DNA of 64,000 bases from Agrypnia vestita. Taxonomy: Eukaryota > Arthropoda > Insecta > Trichoptera > Phryganeidae. Below, in pieces: positions 53,871-64,000 of this stretch. The notes beneath the pieces were generated by a model. That model made no database searches, had not been told where the DNA came from, and saw only the letters and a list, made by a program, of their open reading frames with translations. The position numbers and the translations under genes were made by a program. The stretch is taken from positions 288,642 through 352,641 of the forward strand of contig JADDOH010002614.1 of the NCBI GenBank assembly GCA_016648135.1, read 5' to 3'. Position 1 is the stretch's first letter, and each line of letters opens with the position of its first letter.

Positions 53871-54730
53871 GTCTTTTAATATAGTGTAGATGTATAATGT
53901 GAGCTTTGATGCAATAACTGAATCAATATTTGAAACCAAGGCTGTGTATTGAGTCACTATATTTTGTCTATCGTCAAATTTTGGGTCGCGTTTTCGTCAT
54001 ATATTTTCGTCTGGCGATACCAGGAACCCGAGATGCATGTCTGGCAACGTGACTGATGTGTGATGGTGACCTAATAGTCCGTTATGTGACCCATCTATTA
54101 CGCAGCGATGCGGGGTACTGGTCTCTTGTAGGTACACCTAAAACGAGGCGGTACCTACACCTAGGTACTTGATAAGACCGCCCATTCCCTCACGCCCTTG
54201 CTTCAAAAGCTATCGACCTTTAAATCTTTGAGGCACCCAGCATTCCGAGCGCGTGCCTGTGTTTTCTTTCTGTCTCTATCTGCCTCGGGCAGAACTGTAT
54301 CTCGTATCTTATCCATTATTTTGTACAAATCAAAAGAGTTGGGTACTTACGCTTGTTGATTATACAATCAGTTCATAAGTAGGTACCAACTGTAACATTT
54401 GCATGTCCGTGCATTATAATGAAGTAACTTAAAAACTACTCACGTGGAATGTTCCTTTAACCTTCGGGCACCGGAAGATCAAAAATAGGATCGGAGGCCG
54501 GGGCGGGGTACAAACGGGACCCAGTCAAATTTGCGTTTTAATGGTTTGAAAGTCGAATGAAGTAAGCGTATCGTATAAAATATTGCCAAATGTCTATGAA
54601 AAACTTTTTTTTTGTCTCTTGACTGTCTTACTACACATTATTTTTTATGGTGTTGTATTCTTTGAGATATTTACGAGGATTATAAAGAACACCGGCTAAA
54701 TCAATCGTATTCCGAAAATAGCAATATTGG
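53871..54730. other. No gene seen; moderately GC-rich 54,000-54,330
   Basis: The 54,000-54,330 part (AGGCGGTACCTACACCTAGG, CGCCCATTCCCTCACGCCC) is richer in GC but has no open frame or domain. Unidentified. Confidence 0.35.
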
Positions 54731-55262
54731 GATCTTAAGATCTTTACTCCAACACTTAATAGATGAAAATAAAAAATAAACGAGACGTAGGTATGCGGAG
54801 GTGGTGTAGTCAGAGAGAGAAAGAAGTACGTCGATACTTCTCTTTTCTATGGTCCAACGCAACAATGACAATTTTGAGATAATTGTACATCAGGACACTG
54901 TGAAAAAATAAATTAATAAGTGTTTATGAAATAATATTTTTTCTATAAGCTTTAAATACAGAATTTATACTTATTTGATGTAATTGTGGTGGAAACATGA
55001 GAATTGTGAGGTTACGTTTGCGGCAGAATGAAGCTGTCAGAACAGACCGCCGGGATTAGAAGGCCTTTGAAAAATTAATCCCTTTTCTTTAGGCATTGCA
55101 GACATCGAACACCGCAAATAAAGGTATTTGAGAGAGATACGTGAAAATAAACAAATCTTCTTATTATAAGTACGACGAACACCGAACACCGACGTATACC
55201 TACGTCTCGTTTATTTTTTATTTTCACTCACGTCTGTTAAGCGTTGGGGCAAAGATCTTAAG
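54731..55262. mobile_element. TIR element (MITE), ~530 bp, 70-bp arms
   Basis: Left GATCTTAAGATCTTTACTCC through AATAAACGAGACGTAGGTAT; right ATACCTACGTCTCGTTTATT through GGGGCAAAGATCTTAAG. The arms are inverted over ~70 bp. No coding capacity; the 63-codon frame at 55141-55332 lies on the arm. Confidence 0.78.
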
Positions 55263-56469
55263 ATTATTTAATACCTCTAAAAATAAGATTTTTGGGGTTA
55301 ATATGTGCCCCGTTTCGGAACGGGAGGGTTAACACTGCGGCGTTTTTATCCAAAAAATATGCTGCGATGCTAGGTGAACTCATGTTTCATAATGGAACAT
55401 AAATGAGATATTTATCGCCACTTGTTGATTCGTAGTGTATCCGTTCCCGGGCGCAATGTTCCGATATTGTTTGCGATTGAATCCCCAAAACGTTTCTGAT
55501 TACATATTTATAGATTTACGTAACCGGCTAGTATAATGAGTTTGTTCACTCGAAGTAATTTTTCTCTCTTATTCAAGTGTGTTGTGAACCTATTATTGAT
55601 GATAGTGCAACCAACGAGAGGACCACACTATTTGACCAATGACATGTTTGATAAGCGATAACTATTATTCAATACATGTACACAACATTTAATAAATTTG
55701 ATATATTAATATTGACGATAAAAATGCTTTATGTTATTCAATAAATTTTTAGAACTCGATATTAAAAAGCCTCTGAACTCACATTAAATAGCGTAATTAT
55801 TAATTATTGTTAATTTATAATTATTTTTTATATTGTATTTTTAATTGCGTATAAATGTTTTTTTATATAATTTACCAATTACGTAGATTTGAAATTAGTC
55901 TATAATAAAAAAGGCAAAATATTTTTTATCAGATGGCTAATCTGATAAATAATATTTTATATCCGACCTTTTATGTTTATAAATGTGTTATACTATGGCA
56001 ACATTATTCTTTCACGGAGGAAAGGGTAACGTAGGTCAAATATACAGATAAAATAATGTAAATATACTTGATTATATAATAATAAAGCAGTTAAAAAGTA
56101 ATTTATATGATTATCAATTATATTTATCGATGTGCATCAAAACAAAGATCTTTAAGTTGCTAAAAATACTAAATAAAACTTGTCTTGCTCAACTGAATAT
56201 ACGAACCAAATTTCACCACGCATTCGAATAATATTACGAAAACAAGAGTTTCGAAAAAACTAGTTCCACGGTCGTTGACAAGAAAGTCACTTGATAAAGT
56301 ACCTACATAATATTTTAGGGCACCGAATTATCTTTGCTTCTCGACAATATTCACTATTTAAAAGCATCCAACGTGACGGAGAAATCGCGCATCGACGTCA
56401 ACTAATTTGAAACAAAACGCACCAGCGTTGTTCTCTCACTTAAAATTGAATTTGGAATCGTATATTGTT
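55263..56469. other. No gene seen; 19-bp-arm hairpin at 55,916-55,958
   Basis: AT-rich spacer. AAAATATTTTTTATCAGAT and ATCTGATAAATAATATTTT form a hairpin with loop GGCTA and one mismatch. Confidence 0.5.
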
Positions 56470-56760
56470 TACATTTTTTATCACGAGCTGTCACGTATGC
56501 GCTACGCGCGACCGGGAATACGGACGTAAACAAACTACTGGCGGACGGGCGAGCGAGCTTGCGATTGGCCGGTACCGGTTCCCGCCAAGCAGTGCTACCA
56601 CGCGCAGCGACAACGGAACAATCCCACCAGCCGAGGCGTCGGACTTGCCCGAATGCCGCGAAACGACTGCCGTAGCCGGCGCGGTGCGGGCGTCACTACG
56701 ACCCCTGTATGAGAACGCCATTATTTTGCGGTGCTGTCCAAAGTTTAAAATAAAATTAAC
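56470..56760 (-). promoter_or_regulatory. CpG-rich block, candidate promoter or 5' exon of the GPCR
   Basis: About 290 bp much richer in GC and CpG than anything within several kb (GCTACGCGCGACCGGG, GGCGGACGGGCGAGCGAG, GCCGGCGCGGTGCGGGCG), with an ATTGG/CCAAT box (GCGATTGGCC). Frames of 76 and 106 codons exist on both strands without known motifs. It lies 4.7 kb upstream of the receptor exon in the receptor's orientation, which is why I suggest a promoter or non-coding first exon. A transposon fragment is the alternative. Confidence 0.35.
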
Positions 56761-56912
56761 ATTTGCGTCCCTAACAAACCTTTAAAAATACGTTTTTTGA
56801 AAGCATATATCGTGAAATAACGCGAATATACATTGTCCATTTTTAAACCCCAGTTTTTAACTCTACGATTAAGGCACAGAGTATAAAAGCGTGCAGAGAT
56901 GAACTAATAATA

Positions 56913-57450
56913 CTGTAGGCGAAAGGAACAACGGAATGAGTCAATAAATAATAGTAGTTTGTGTAGTAGCCTGTTGGTCTTGTGGTTAGGACTCTCGCCT
57001 CGTGATCCAAAGGTCGCGTGTTCGAACCTCACTCCAGACCAGCAAGTTAGTCCTATTTTCATAGCACAAGCGTTTAGCGTAGTTTGAAAATACATAGTAA
57101 GAATACTGATGTGACACGTATTCTGAGTTCGCATATCTATTAAAAAATATATCGGGTTTTGAGTACCTATGCAGAGTCGTTTTTTAGATTTAGTCAGAAA
57201 ATAAAATAAAATGCGATTATTTTCTTATTTTTTGAGAAAGAACGAATGACGTGATTAATTAATTACATATTTGAAAAATTTGGCAAGGAATAACGACACT
57301 AGTAAACTTTGTTCAAAAAGAAAACGATTGGTGCAAAAATTAGAAAAAATAATAATAATCAAGAAAAACAAACGAAATTTCCAAACTTTATTTTGGCTCT
57401 CCTGAAAACCTGCATTTTTTTACTCATTCCGTTGTTATTTTCGCCCACAG
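56913..57450. mobile_element. TIR element (MITE), ~540 bp, with nested SINE
   Basis: Left CTGTAGGCGAAAGGAACAAC with GGAATGAGT; right ACTCATTCCGTTGTTATTTT with CGCCCACAG. Inverted over ~29 bp. An S1 SINE is inserted at 56,966. Confidence 0.78.
56966..57146 (+). mobile_element. SINE family S1, best-preserved head
   Basis: TTGGTCTTGTGGTTAGGACTC (box A), GATCCAAAGGTCGCGTGTTC and GTTCGAACCTCACTCC (box B), AGACCAGCAAGTTAGTCC, then CACAAGCGTTTAGCGTAG and GACACGTATTCTGAGTTCGC. Nested in the TIR element at 56,913. The 76-codon minus frame over it is not a gene. Confidence 0.82.
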
Positions 57451-58462
57451 AATAAACTCCTTTACACAAACGGATTGGGACGTGTATATTCAAGACAAAT
57501 TAAAAATGCAGTTAAAGTTTTTATTCTTGCATAATTAAAATCCCTTGTAAGAAAAACGGACTTTTTACCATAGACTTTGTATTTCTTTTTTTAATTTCTC
57601 TCTTCAAGTAACAAGTCTCTTTGTGAAGAAGGGCTACTTATTTACTAAGACATTATACTTAGTTAAAGTATTTATTTTAACCTTCTTTATAATTGTTTTA
57701 TAATTTACAAACTCCTAGTAATTTTTGTAAACAAGTCAAACCTGTTGTTAGTTACCAATAAAGTTACGTTAGTTTATGTTAATATATTTTGGTGGTCTGT
57801 GATATATACAGTGTATGTATATTTAATATTTATACATATTATTTCGTTTTTAAAATGTTTTATTTTAATTCTTTGTTCTTTTCATACAAATTAATATAAT
57901 TTAACATTTAAAATGAGGAAATAATTTAGTCTACTATCTCTATGAAAGTCAGACTCGTGCATAGAGAAGGAGTATTGCAGGTATAAAGTATAAATATGCA
58001 TTAATTTAAGTAGTACAAAATAGAATTGAATGTATAACTTTGATTATATGATATAAAGAAATATTATATTAATAAGAAGTGGTAGCAGCCCTAAATTCTG
58101 TTTTTATTTGATGATAATTTTTGGGGTGGAAGGTGCAATTTGTTGTGAAACTGACATCGTCAAACAGTTTCGTGATCATATAATGTCTAGTAGGTAGGTG
58201 TTTATATACATGTTTTTTGGTTTCAATTTTAAATTTATTCTGATGTGTTGTTTTTTTGATTATTAATCATCTTGTTGTAGTTGATCATCTACGTCAAAAA
58301 GCATATTCTAAACCAGCCAAAACATACATCGCAAATTTTACCTTTCAGCAATTTTGAGTTGACACACCTTCTTTTAAGTTAGTTTTAGATAAGCTTCAGA
58401 CAAATATATGAGTAAAAATGCTGGTATGATCGTGTGATAAGCATTTAAAAAAAAAAAAAATA
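57451..58462. other. No gene seen
   Basis: AT-rich spacer; nothing supported. Confidence 0.5.
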
Positions 58463-58630
58463 GAGCTGCGAACACGGAATTCGTGTCACATCAATATTCT
58501 TACTATTTTCAAATTAAGCTAAACGCTTGTGCTATAAAAATAGGACTAACTTGCTTATCTGGAGTGAGATTCGAACCTGCGACCTTTGGATCACGAGGCG
58601 AGAGTCCTAACCACAAGACCAACAAGCTAC
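58463..58630 (-). mobile_element. SINE family S1
   Basis: Minus strand head TTGGTCTTGTGGTTAGGACTC and GGTTCGAATCTCACTCC, body to CGTGTTCGCAGCTCTA and a T-run tail (58,447-58,461 poly-A on plus). Confidence 0.82.
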
Positions 58631-58631
58631 T

Positions 58632-58732
58632 TCGGTCTCGTGGTTAGAATATAAGATTTCAGCCAACCACCATCTGGAATCTTATAATCTAACCAGTCTT
58701 ATGGTTAGATTATAAGATTCCAGCCAAAAGTC
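58632..58732. repeat. Duplicated SINE-head snippet with perfect 20-bp-arm hairpin
   Basis: TGGTTAGAATATAAGATTTC and TGGTTAGATTATAAGATTCC are direct relatives; between them TGGAATCTTATAATCTAACC (58675-58694) and its exact inverse (58703-58722) form a hairpin with an 8-base loop. GTCTCGTGGTTAGA looks like a SINE-head start. Confidence 0.8.
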
Positions 58733-58908
58733 GGGATTTTACTCTTAATCCGCGTTTTTGTATGTCCTTTGTACCAAGTAGTTACCTTTTAAATTTATAT
58801 TCGTGTTAAGTAGGTACATTATTATTATTCTTTTTCCTTATTTAATTTTTTAAATATTTTGATTGTCTATACATCGATTTTTGAATTTTGTTTTGTGAGT
58901 ATACAATT

Positions 58909-58951
58909 GTATCCTGACGAAGTGGCCATAGGCCCTGAAACATGTTGATAT
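58909..58951 (+). ncRNA. Type I hammerhead ribozyme motif
   Basis: Stem I GTATC (58909-58913) with GATAT (58947-58951; one G-U). Core CTGACGA 58914-58920. Stem II AG-GGCC with GGCC-CT (58921-58936) around an ATA loop, one bulged T at 58923. GAA 58937-58939. Stem III AC/GT with AT loop (58940-58945). Cleavage base T at 58946 (GUU). Here position 10.1/11.1 is a proper A-U pair. The downstream tail (TTTTCAATACAAAATTGGTG) is AT-rich as in Penelope-like ends. Confidence 0.75.
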
Positions 58952-60665
58952 TTTCAATACAAAATTGGTGAAAACTAAGTTTATTTTATTAATTATATTA
59001 GTAATGTCACCACAAAATGATTTTGCTGATTTTGAAGAAGAACCTATTTGTAATTGCCAACATTCATTTCAGCGCATTTCGTTGTTAGAACATGGTAAAT
59101 AATAGGTACCTACTTCGAAATCTATTTTGTCAGCCCACACGTGATGCTAATTAATGCGTTAATGACTTGCTGATGTGAAGGTAATTTAATTAATAACGCT
59201 ATTAGTACTATCACAGTTATTGTTACTTAAACGTTAAACATTTTTTAATTGTGCATATGCTTCTCGAGGTTGTAGAAAAGGTTTGTGGTTATTAACCACA
59301 GCAAAACTATCAGGCAATATTTAGATACTTAAATTTTTGAATTCAATAGATATTTTAAATACCAAATATGAAGAGTGCCGTTGTTTGGTGAGGCAGATAG
59401 ATACTGGGAACTCGTCACCCTCTGACAATGAGCATCATATACATTATGCGTATTATTTACTATTAGTGTTTAATTTTATTTTCCCTTACTATTATCACTG
59501 AGTTTTATCCATGTCTATTAAATTTAACTTTATTATCATTGTCTTATCTGTGTCATCCTATAATTGTCGGAGACATATAAAAAAATGTATTCTTTTCTTA
59601 CCATGTATTTACGTTTTCCTATTGGATGGCAAAATAAATATATAAATAATGGTGGTATCGTATGTTTGAGCCATTTACGAATAATAATCGGGCATAATAA
59701 TAAAAAAGTTTATAGACGTTAATATGTAAGTATTGAACGAAATTTTAATACAGTACATAAAGGTTTTATAAATGAAAAAAGTATTCACAGTATATTGCAT
59801 ATAGTATAAAAAATTATAACGAAAGAAACAAAAAAGTAAAAGTAATCCTTGATAAATTTTTTTTCCTGCTTCAACTTTTTATAGGGTTGTAGAATTTTTT
59901 TACCTGGAATAAATTTGTTGTAAATAATACGAATTATCTGAAGTAAAACTGTCGCGGCAAAAATATCCGCAACAAAATAAACGCAAATGTATATGTGACA
60001 CGAATATACAAAACGAGGATAATACATTAATAATAATAAACAATTAAAAAAGTTAAAAATAGAATTATGACGTAGGTAATATGCATCAAAAGAAAACACT
60101 TAATCTAAGCGTGCCCAATTGATAATTCCCAAACACACCCTCGACCTGGATTTCTGGTTTTGCCATTTTATTTTCTGTTATGTATTATTAATTTCAACAG
60201 CTTAATTTTCTGCCGGTATATTAGGTATTTGCGTTAAGATTTTAATTTCCTTAATGTAACATTTTAATATGTTGTTTATCAACCCACCCACGAGTTAGTG
60301 GGATAAATATAAATTAAAAATAAATATGTGTTTTAATTCTTTTTAAACATCTGATAGAAAATCATATTGGGAAGAGGCATATAAAACTCACACGTGTTCA
60401 TCCCTTCGATATCCCGAATCGGCGTTTATTATTTATCGATTAGATTCAAGGTCAAAAAAAGGTTCTAAAACCCTTCGGGTAAAAAAATACATTCCCAATT
60501 TACATATAATATAATTAACGTGTGCTACATGCATCTTAGTGTTTCTAAATCTAATTTCATTCACGTTCATCATAAAATTGTAGAAAATATATAATCTGCT
60601 TGATGCACCCCATATTTATTAAAAAATAAAAATAATATTTATTTGTTAACATTTCTGCAGGCTTA
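58952..60665. other. No gene seen
   Basis: AT-rich DNA; the 104-codon minus frame at 59785-60099 is very F/Y/I-rich with no recognised motif and looks like chance in AT-rich sequence. Confidence 0.45.
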
Positions 60666-60675
60666 AGAATTTAAC

Positions 60676-60716
60676 AGTTTCACCAACGGTGAAACTTACC
60701 AACGGTAAGTTTAGAT
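60676..60716. repeat. Two adjacent hairpins sharing ACCAACGGT
   Basis: GTTTCACC-AAC-GGTGAAAC is followed directly by CTTACC-AAC-GGTAAG; both have the same AAC loop flanked by ACC/GGT. Confidence 0.8.
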
Positions 60717-61084
60717 TAAGTTTTAAGCGAATAGGCGACTTGCCGACGATAAGTAAGCCCTGCTCCCTCTTCGTGCGTCACACACGTCTGCCCACTTTTA
60801 AACTTCTCGATCTACAAAAAACTTTTACGTGGTAAATTCCCAGTATTCTGAAAAGAGAATTTTAGGTCCTTTCACACCCTTCAACCTGAAAAATCGGATC
60901 ACGGCTTGTTGTTCCTTCTTGGTGCGGACCGGACATTACACTGTAATAGCCGAAAGGTAAATGACGCGATCGGGATCAGACTTCGCACACGTGACCGCAG
61001 TCATACCGACTCTTAGCACGCATTCAAATCAGTATGACAATCTTGAAGGTATATTACGGCTAAAGTGTAGATAATTTCTTACTC
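60717..61084. other. No gene seen
   Basis: Mixed-composition sequence (CTGCTCCCTCTTCGTGCG and similar) upstream of an RTE tail; may be the degraded body of that element, but no frame is recognised. Confidence 0.35.
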
Positions 61085-61195
61085 GCTCTCGTACGTGGCC
61101 GCGAATAAAAATGAGCAGAGTAAAGTGGGAGATACTTGCGGAGGCCTTCATCCAGCAGTGGATAGATAACGGCTGGTAATGATGACGAAAGTTTC
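61085..61195 (+). mobile_element. RTE-type retroelement 3' tail
   Basis: GTAAAGTGGGAGATACTTGC, GGAGGCCTTCATCCAGCAG, TGGATAGATAACGGCTGG and TAATGATGACGA follow the order of the widespread lepidopteran RTE-like tail (GGAGGCCT-x-x-x-CCAGCAGTGG ... GGCTGATGATGATGA). Only the 3' end is present. Confidence 0.75.
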
Positions 61196-62645
61196 TAATT
61201 TTTCCAGATATTTATCAAGTCAAGTATATAATAAATTTTCTCAAAATATTACTTTTGATGTAATGTCGATGAAGTAATTATATTTAAATATTGATTAAAT
61301 AGTAGTCACATTTTTTATTTTCATTAACATCAAAGTAAAATAAACAAAGAAAATAAAATTAATAAATAAAAAAATGATATCCTTAAATAGTAACATTTAA
61401 TGCTATCAATTTCGTGGAAATTTTATTAAAAATTGAAATTGATGATAGTCTCGTATAATGTTTACTAAATTATCTCAAGAATTCGTGTAGACATTTATCA
61501 TCCGGGCGACATCCCTTTGCGAAGATGTAAGGGCGGATTCCTTTCATCCCGAATACCAATGGGTCTTCTATTATTATTGGGAATTTTGATTACGATTTTC
61601 ATTCCTTTTATATTAAAAGAGCCATAAATTGTACAAATATGTCTTGAATTATTCATCTGTGCATAATACGTATGAAAGCAACTCGGAAAAGATAATGTTT
61701 AAGGGAAATCGTTAAAAAAATAGTATATTAAATTATTATACATTAAAATAAAAATTGTTAATTTTATTTAAATAACATGGATTCATATAGCAAAGAATAA
61801 TTTCGAAATAGTCTCAAAATGAATATAATGTACATTGAAAAAGTTATTTCGATGTCTATCACAGTATTAAAACAAAAATAAAATTAAATTCAATATCAAT
61901 AATTCAGAATTTTCTTTATGTTCGTCGTAAAGTTTATTGGTTGTACCTATATGAATTTACCAGCGGGAATATATCCTCATATCTTTAGGACCAGGTTCAT
62001 TTATTACATTAAGTACGTTGAATGCCATCCATTACATATTTTGCATGGTTACTCTTTAGAACCTTGCGGAAAACATACGCACCTTACCCGATACCCCTTC
62101 CCTCTCTCCCACTTCCTCTCCCCGATTAAAGTGTGTATTACATTGGATGCCATTCGTTCCAAAGCCGTTCAATTTATTTCCTGCAATTAACTTCCTTTCT
62201 TTCTCGGCCTTTTCGTTTCTATCTGAAATACAATGTAAACAAACTCATCTACTTGTTTATTACCTTATGTATTACATTCATTATCTTCTATGCTTGTTGT
62301 ATTACTTTTTATTTCTCGAATACCTTTTATTTCTACTTGTCAACATTTATAATAAGATTAGTTTCCTTGCATACATCGTATAAACCACTACCATGTAAAT
62401 TTTGTTCACTATTCACCATTAATACTGCGTCATTTTAGATTCAAACAATAAAGTTCTTTCGCATGCAGTACTTCTTTCATAAATTATAAACTTAAAATGC
62501 AGTTTATTCATCCTTTAACCATAGAGTACCTGCCTTACATAACAATACTCTTATCACTACATCGAAATCCTTTTGCAGATCTGCACAGTGTTAGGTTTTT
62601 ATTAATTTATATGCGATGTCTGTCACTTAAATGATGATTACTTAA
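61196..62645. other. No gene seen; pyrimidine-rich 62,060-62,450
   Basis: AT-rich, then a T/C-rich stretch giving overlapping frames at 61,918-62,438 in conflicting phases with F/Y/L-rich content; none looks like a real protein. Confidence 0.4.
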
Positions 62646-62759
62646 ACGGCCGAAGATTGTAGTGGGCCAAGTGGAGGTGTGTTGCTTCTTTGTTAGTGTC
62701 ACCGAGCGTAGAAAGAAGCAACACATCGCCACTTAGTGTATACAGTCTACGGCCTGTAA
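62646..62759. repeat. Imperfect ~46-bp-arm inverted repeat
   Basis: GGCCGAAGATTGTAGTGGGC with GGTGTGTTGCTTCTTT faces AAAGAAGCAACACATC with GTATACAGTCTACGGCC, around about 20 bases. Immediately left of the decayed hammerhead at 62,794. Confidence 0.7.
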
Positions 62760-62789
62760 GAGATTATCAGTACGTCCTTGACTCCCACG

Positions 62790-62860
62790 GTTAGGGGAAA
62801 CACTCCTGAAGACGCTGTGATGATACTCCAGCAAAACGTTAAGAATATGGCACTTTATTA
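62790..62860 (+). repeat. Decayed hammerhead-like end
   Basis: CTCCTGAAGAC, GCTGTGATGATACTCCAGC and AAAACGTTAAG show an intact CTGAAGA core and a GCTG/CAGC stem II, but GAAAC has become AAAAC and stem I does not pair. Confidence 0.4.
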
Positions 62861-63844
62861 AGTTAAACGATCGTTATGTAAATCTTAAATATAATTAATC
62901 GATTAATTAAAAAAATTAATACATGACTAATAATTTTAAAACGTATAATCAATTATAAAATTGTTTGGTCCTGAATTTAAGAGTATCTTACTCACTCGCT
63001 AGTTCTCACTTTATCCTTGTTCCGGTGACTAGGTACCATAATATGATATATGAAAAATTGATCACAAGATATGGGAATAGATTAATTTAATAAATAATAT
63101 GTTTTTCAGAGTAAAATGATAATATGTACCAACTGTGTATGGGAATCGGATATCCTCGAATATTTAATATTATTTTTAATACTTACTGCAAAAAAATTGT
63201 GGCTAATAATTTTTAATAAAATTTATAATTAATGTTCTTTGTCAATAAACTCGAGTAGTTAAAAGCAAGCACAATTACAAATTATATTATTATAATATTG
63301 CTGTGAGTCCCGAGATAATATTTAAAATATTACTTTAGAAAAAAAGAATACACTATTTAACAACATTCTATATTGTAATATAATTTCATAATAATTAAAG
63401 CAGCCAATTTAAAAAAGCAATTCACGTATCTATTATTGACTTACGTTTCAAACAATAGAAAATTAAGATCGCACAATTATTCATACGTTGTAATTCTTAC
63501 CTTAAAAGGATTATCCATTATTAAATTAATTGATTTAATCACAGCTCGGTAAAATGCAAACAATAGTATCGTCAAGGAACACGTGACAGATTGATTTCAC
63601 ATCCGCTTTAATTAATCCTTGCGGCGTTTTGACTTTCCCAAAATTCGGTGAAAAGCCGTGTTACCCTAAGAAGTATAAAATGAATAAAACGTAAAGATAA
63701 ACCGCCGCGAATTGCAAATGATGGCGAAAGAAAATTGTAAGTACACGAATACTTTAATTAAATTAATTATACATATTTGGAGTTTGTTCATAATTTTCAG
63801 AACACTGCACTGGATTTTGTCCCAGGGACTTCATTAATCAAGAT
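62861..63844. other. No gene seen
   Basis: Very AT-rich spacer with no supported feature. Confidence 0.5.
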
Positions 63845-64000
63845 ATATTATAAATGTCTCATAGAGACGAAATAATATTTTTATGGGATAGTGGTATGGA
63901 AGTATAAAGATATTGCTTTGAAAATTACGATCATTAATATATATCTCATTAGTGACATCTGTGTTTACTTAAGGGGAATGAAAAAGCTTTGGATGCCGGT
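63845..64000. repeat. Interspersed repeat R5 at window end
   Basis: AGAGACGAAATAATATTTTT (same direction as position 1) then ATCTCATTAGTGACATCTGT and AAGGGGAATGAAAAAGCTTT, which are the reverse complement of 230-285. An internally deleted copy with inverted-repeat-like ends, truncated by the window. Confidence 0.65.

Noticed and set aside
59785..60099. 104-codon minus frame rich in F, Y and I
   Set aside because: Typical of chance frames in AT-rich DNA; no pattern beyond composition.

Overview
The window looks like a gene-poor, AT-rich stretch of an insect nuclear genome, most likely a moth or butterfly. The reasons are: Helitron ends of the type common in Lepidoptera (5' TCTATACTAATA or TCTATACC, 3' CTAG followed by T), a lepidopteran-style RTE retroelement tail (GGAGGCCTTCATCCAGCAG at 61,140), tRNA-headed SINEs, Penelope-like sequences, and a prostanoid-receptor-like GPCR exon interrupted by a canonical GT splice donor. 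There are no bacterial-type operons, rRNAs or CRISPR arrays.

Only one host protein-coding segment is convincing: the first coding exon (161 codons, minus strand, 51,250-51,732) of a class A GPCR of the prostaglandin E2 receptor type. Its later exons were not found. If the gene is intact, much of the sequence to the left of it may be intron. A CpG-rich block at 56,470-56,760 lies 4.7 kb upstream in the gene's orientation and is a candidate promoter or 5' non-coding exon.

Layout. 0-2.4 kb: repeats, including a textbook hAT-type MITE with a perfect 8-bp target duplication. 2.46-12.2 kb: a direct tandem duplication of a 4.87-kb unit; the first ~0.7 kb of the two copies has diverged, the remaining ~4.1 kb looks identical. 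12-17 kb: a Penelope-like endonuclease relic, a GC-rich block and an LTR-like promoter region. 19-28 kb: two Helitrons of one family with 15 and 6 internal ~129-bp repeats, and a 100-bp-arm palindrome carrying two hammerhead ribozymes. 30-46 kb: Helitrons, MITEs, retroelement stubs and a complex inverted repeat. 46-51 kb: fold-back elements and SINEs. 51-52 kb: the GPCR exon. 53-64 kb: MITEs, SINEs, a further hammerhead and an RTE tail.

The most interesting theme is a set of hammerhead ribozyme motifs. Five are structurally complete (two in the duplicated unit, two face to face in the palindrome, one at 58.9 kb) and several are decayed. Hammerheads are known in the terminal repeats of Penelope-like retroelements, and the Penelope-like GIY-YIG relic here has a decayed hammerhead just downstream. 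All calls were made by reading the sequence; no folding, alignment or database search was run.
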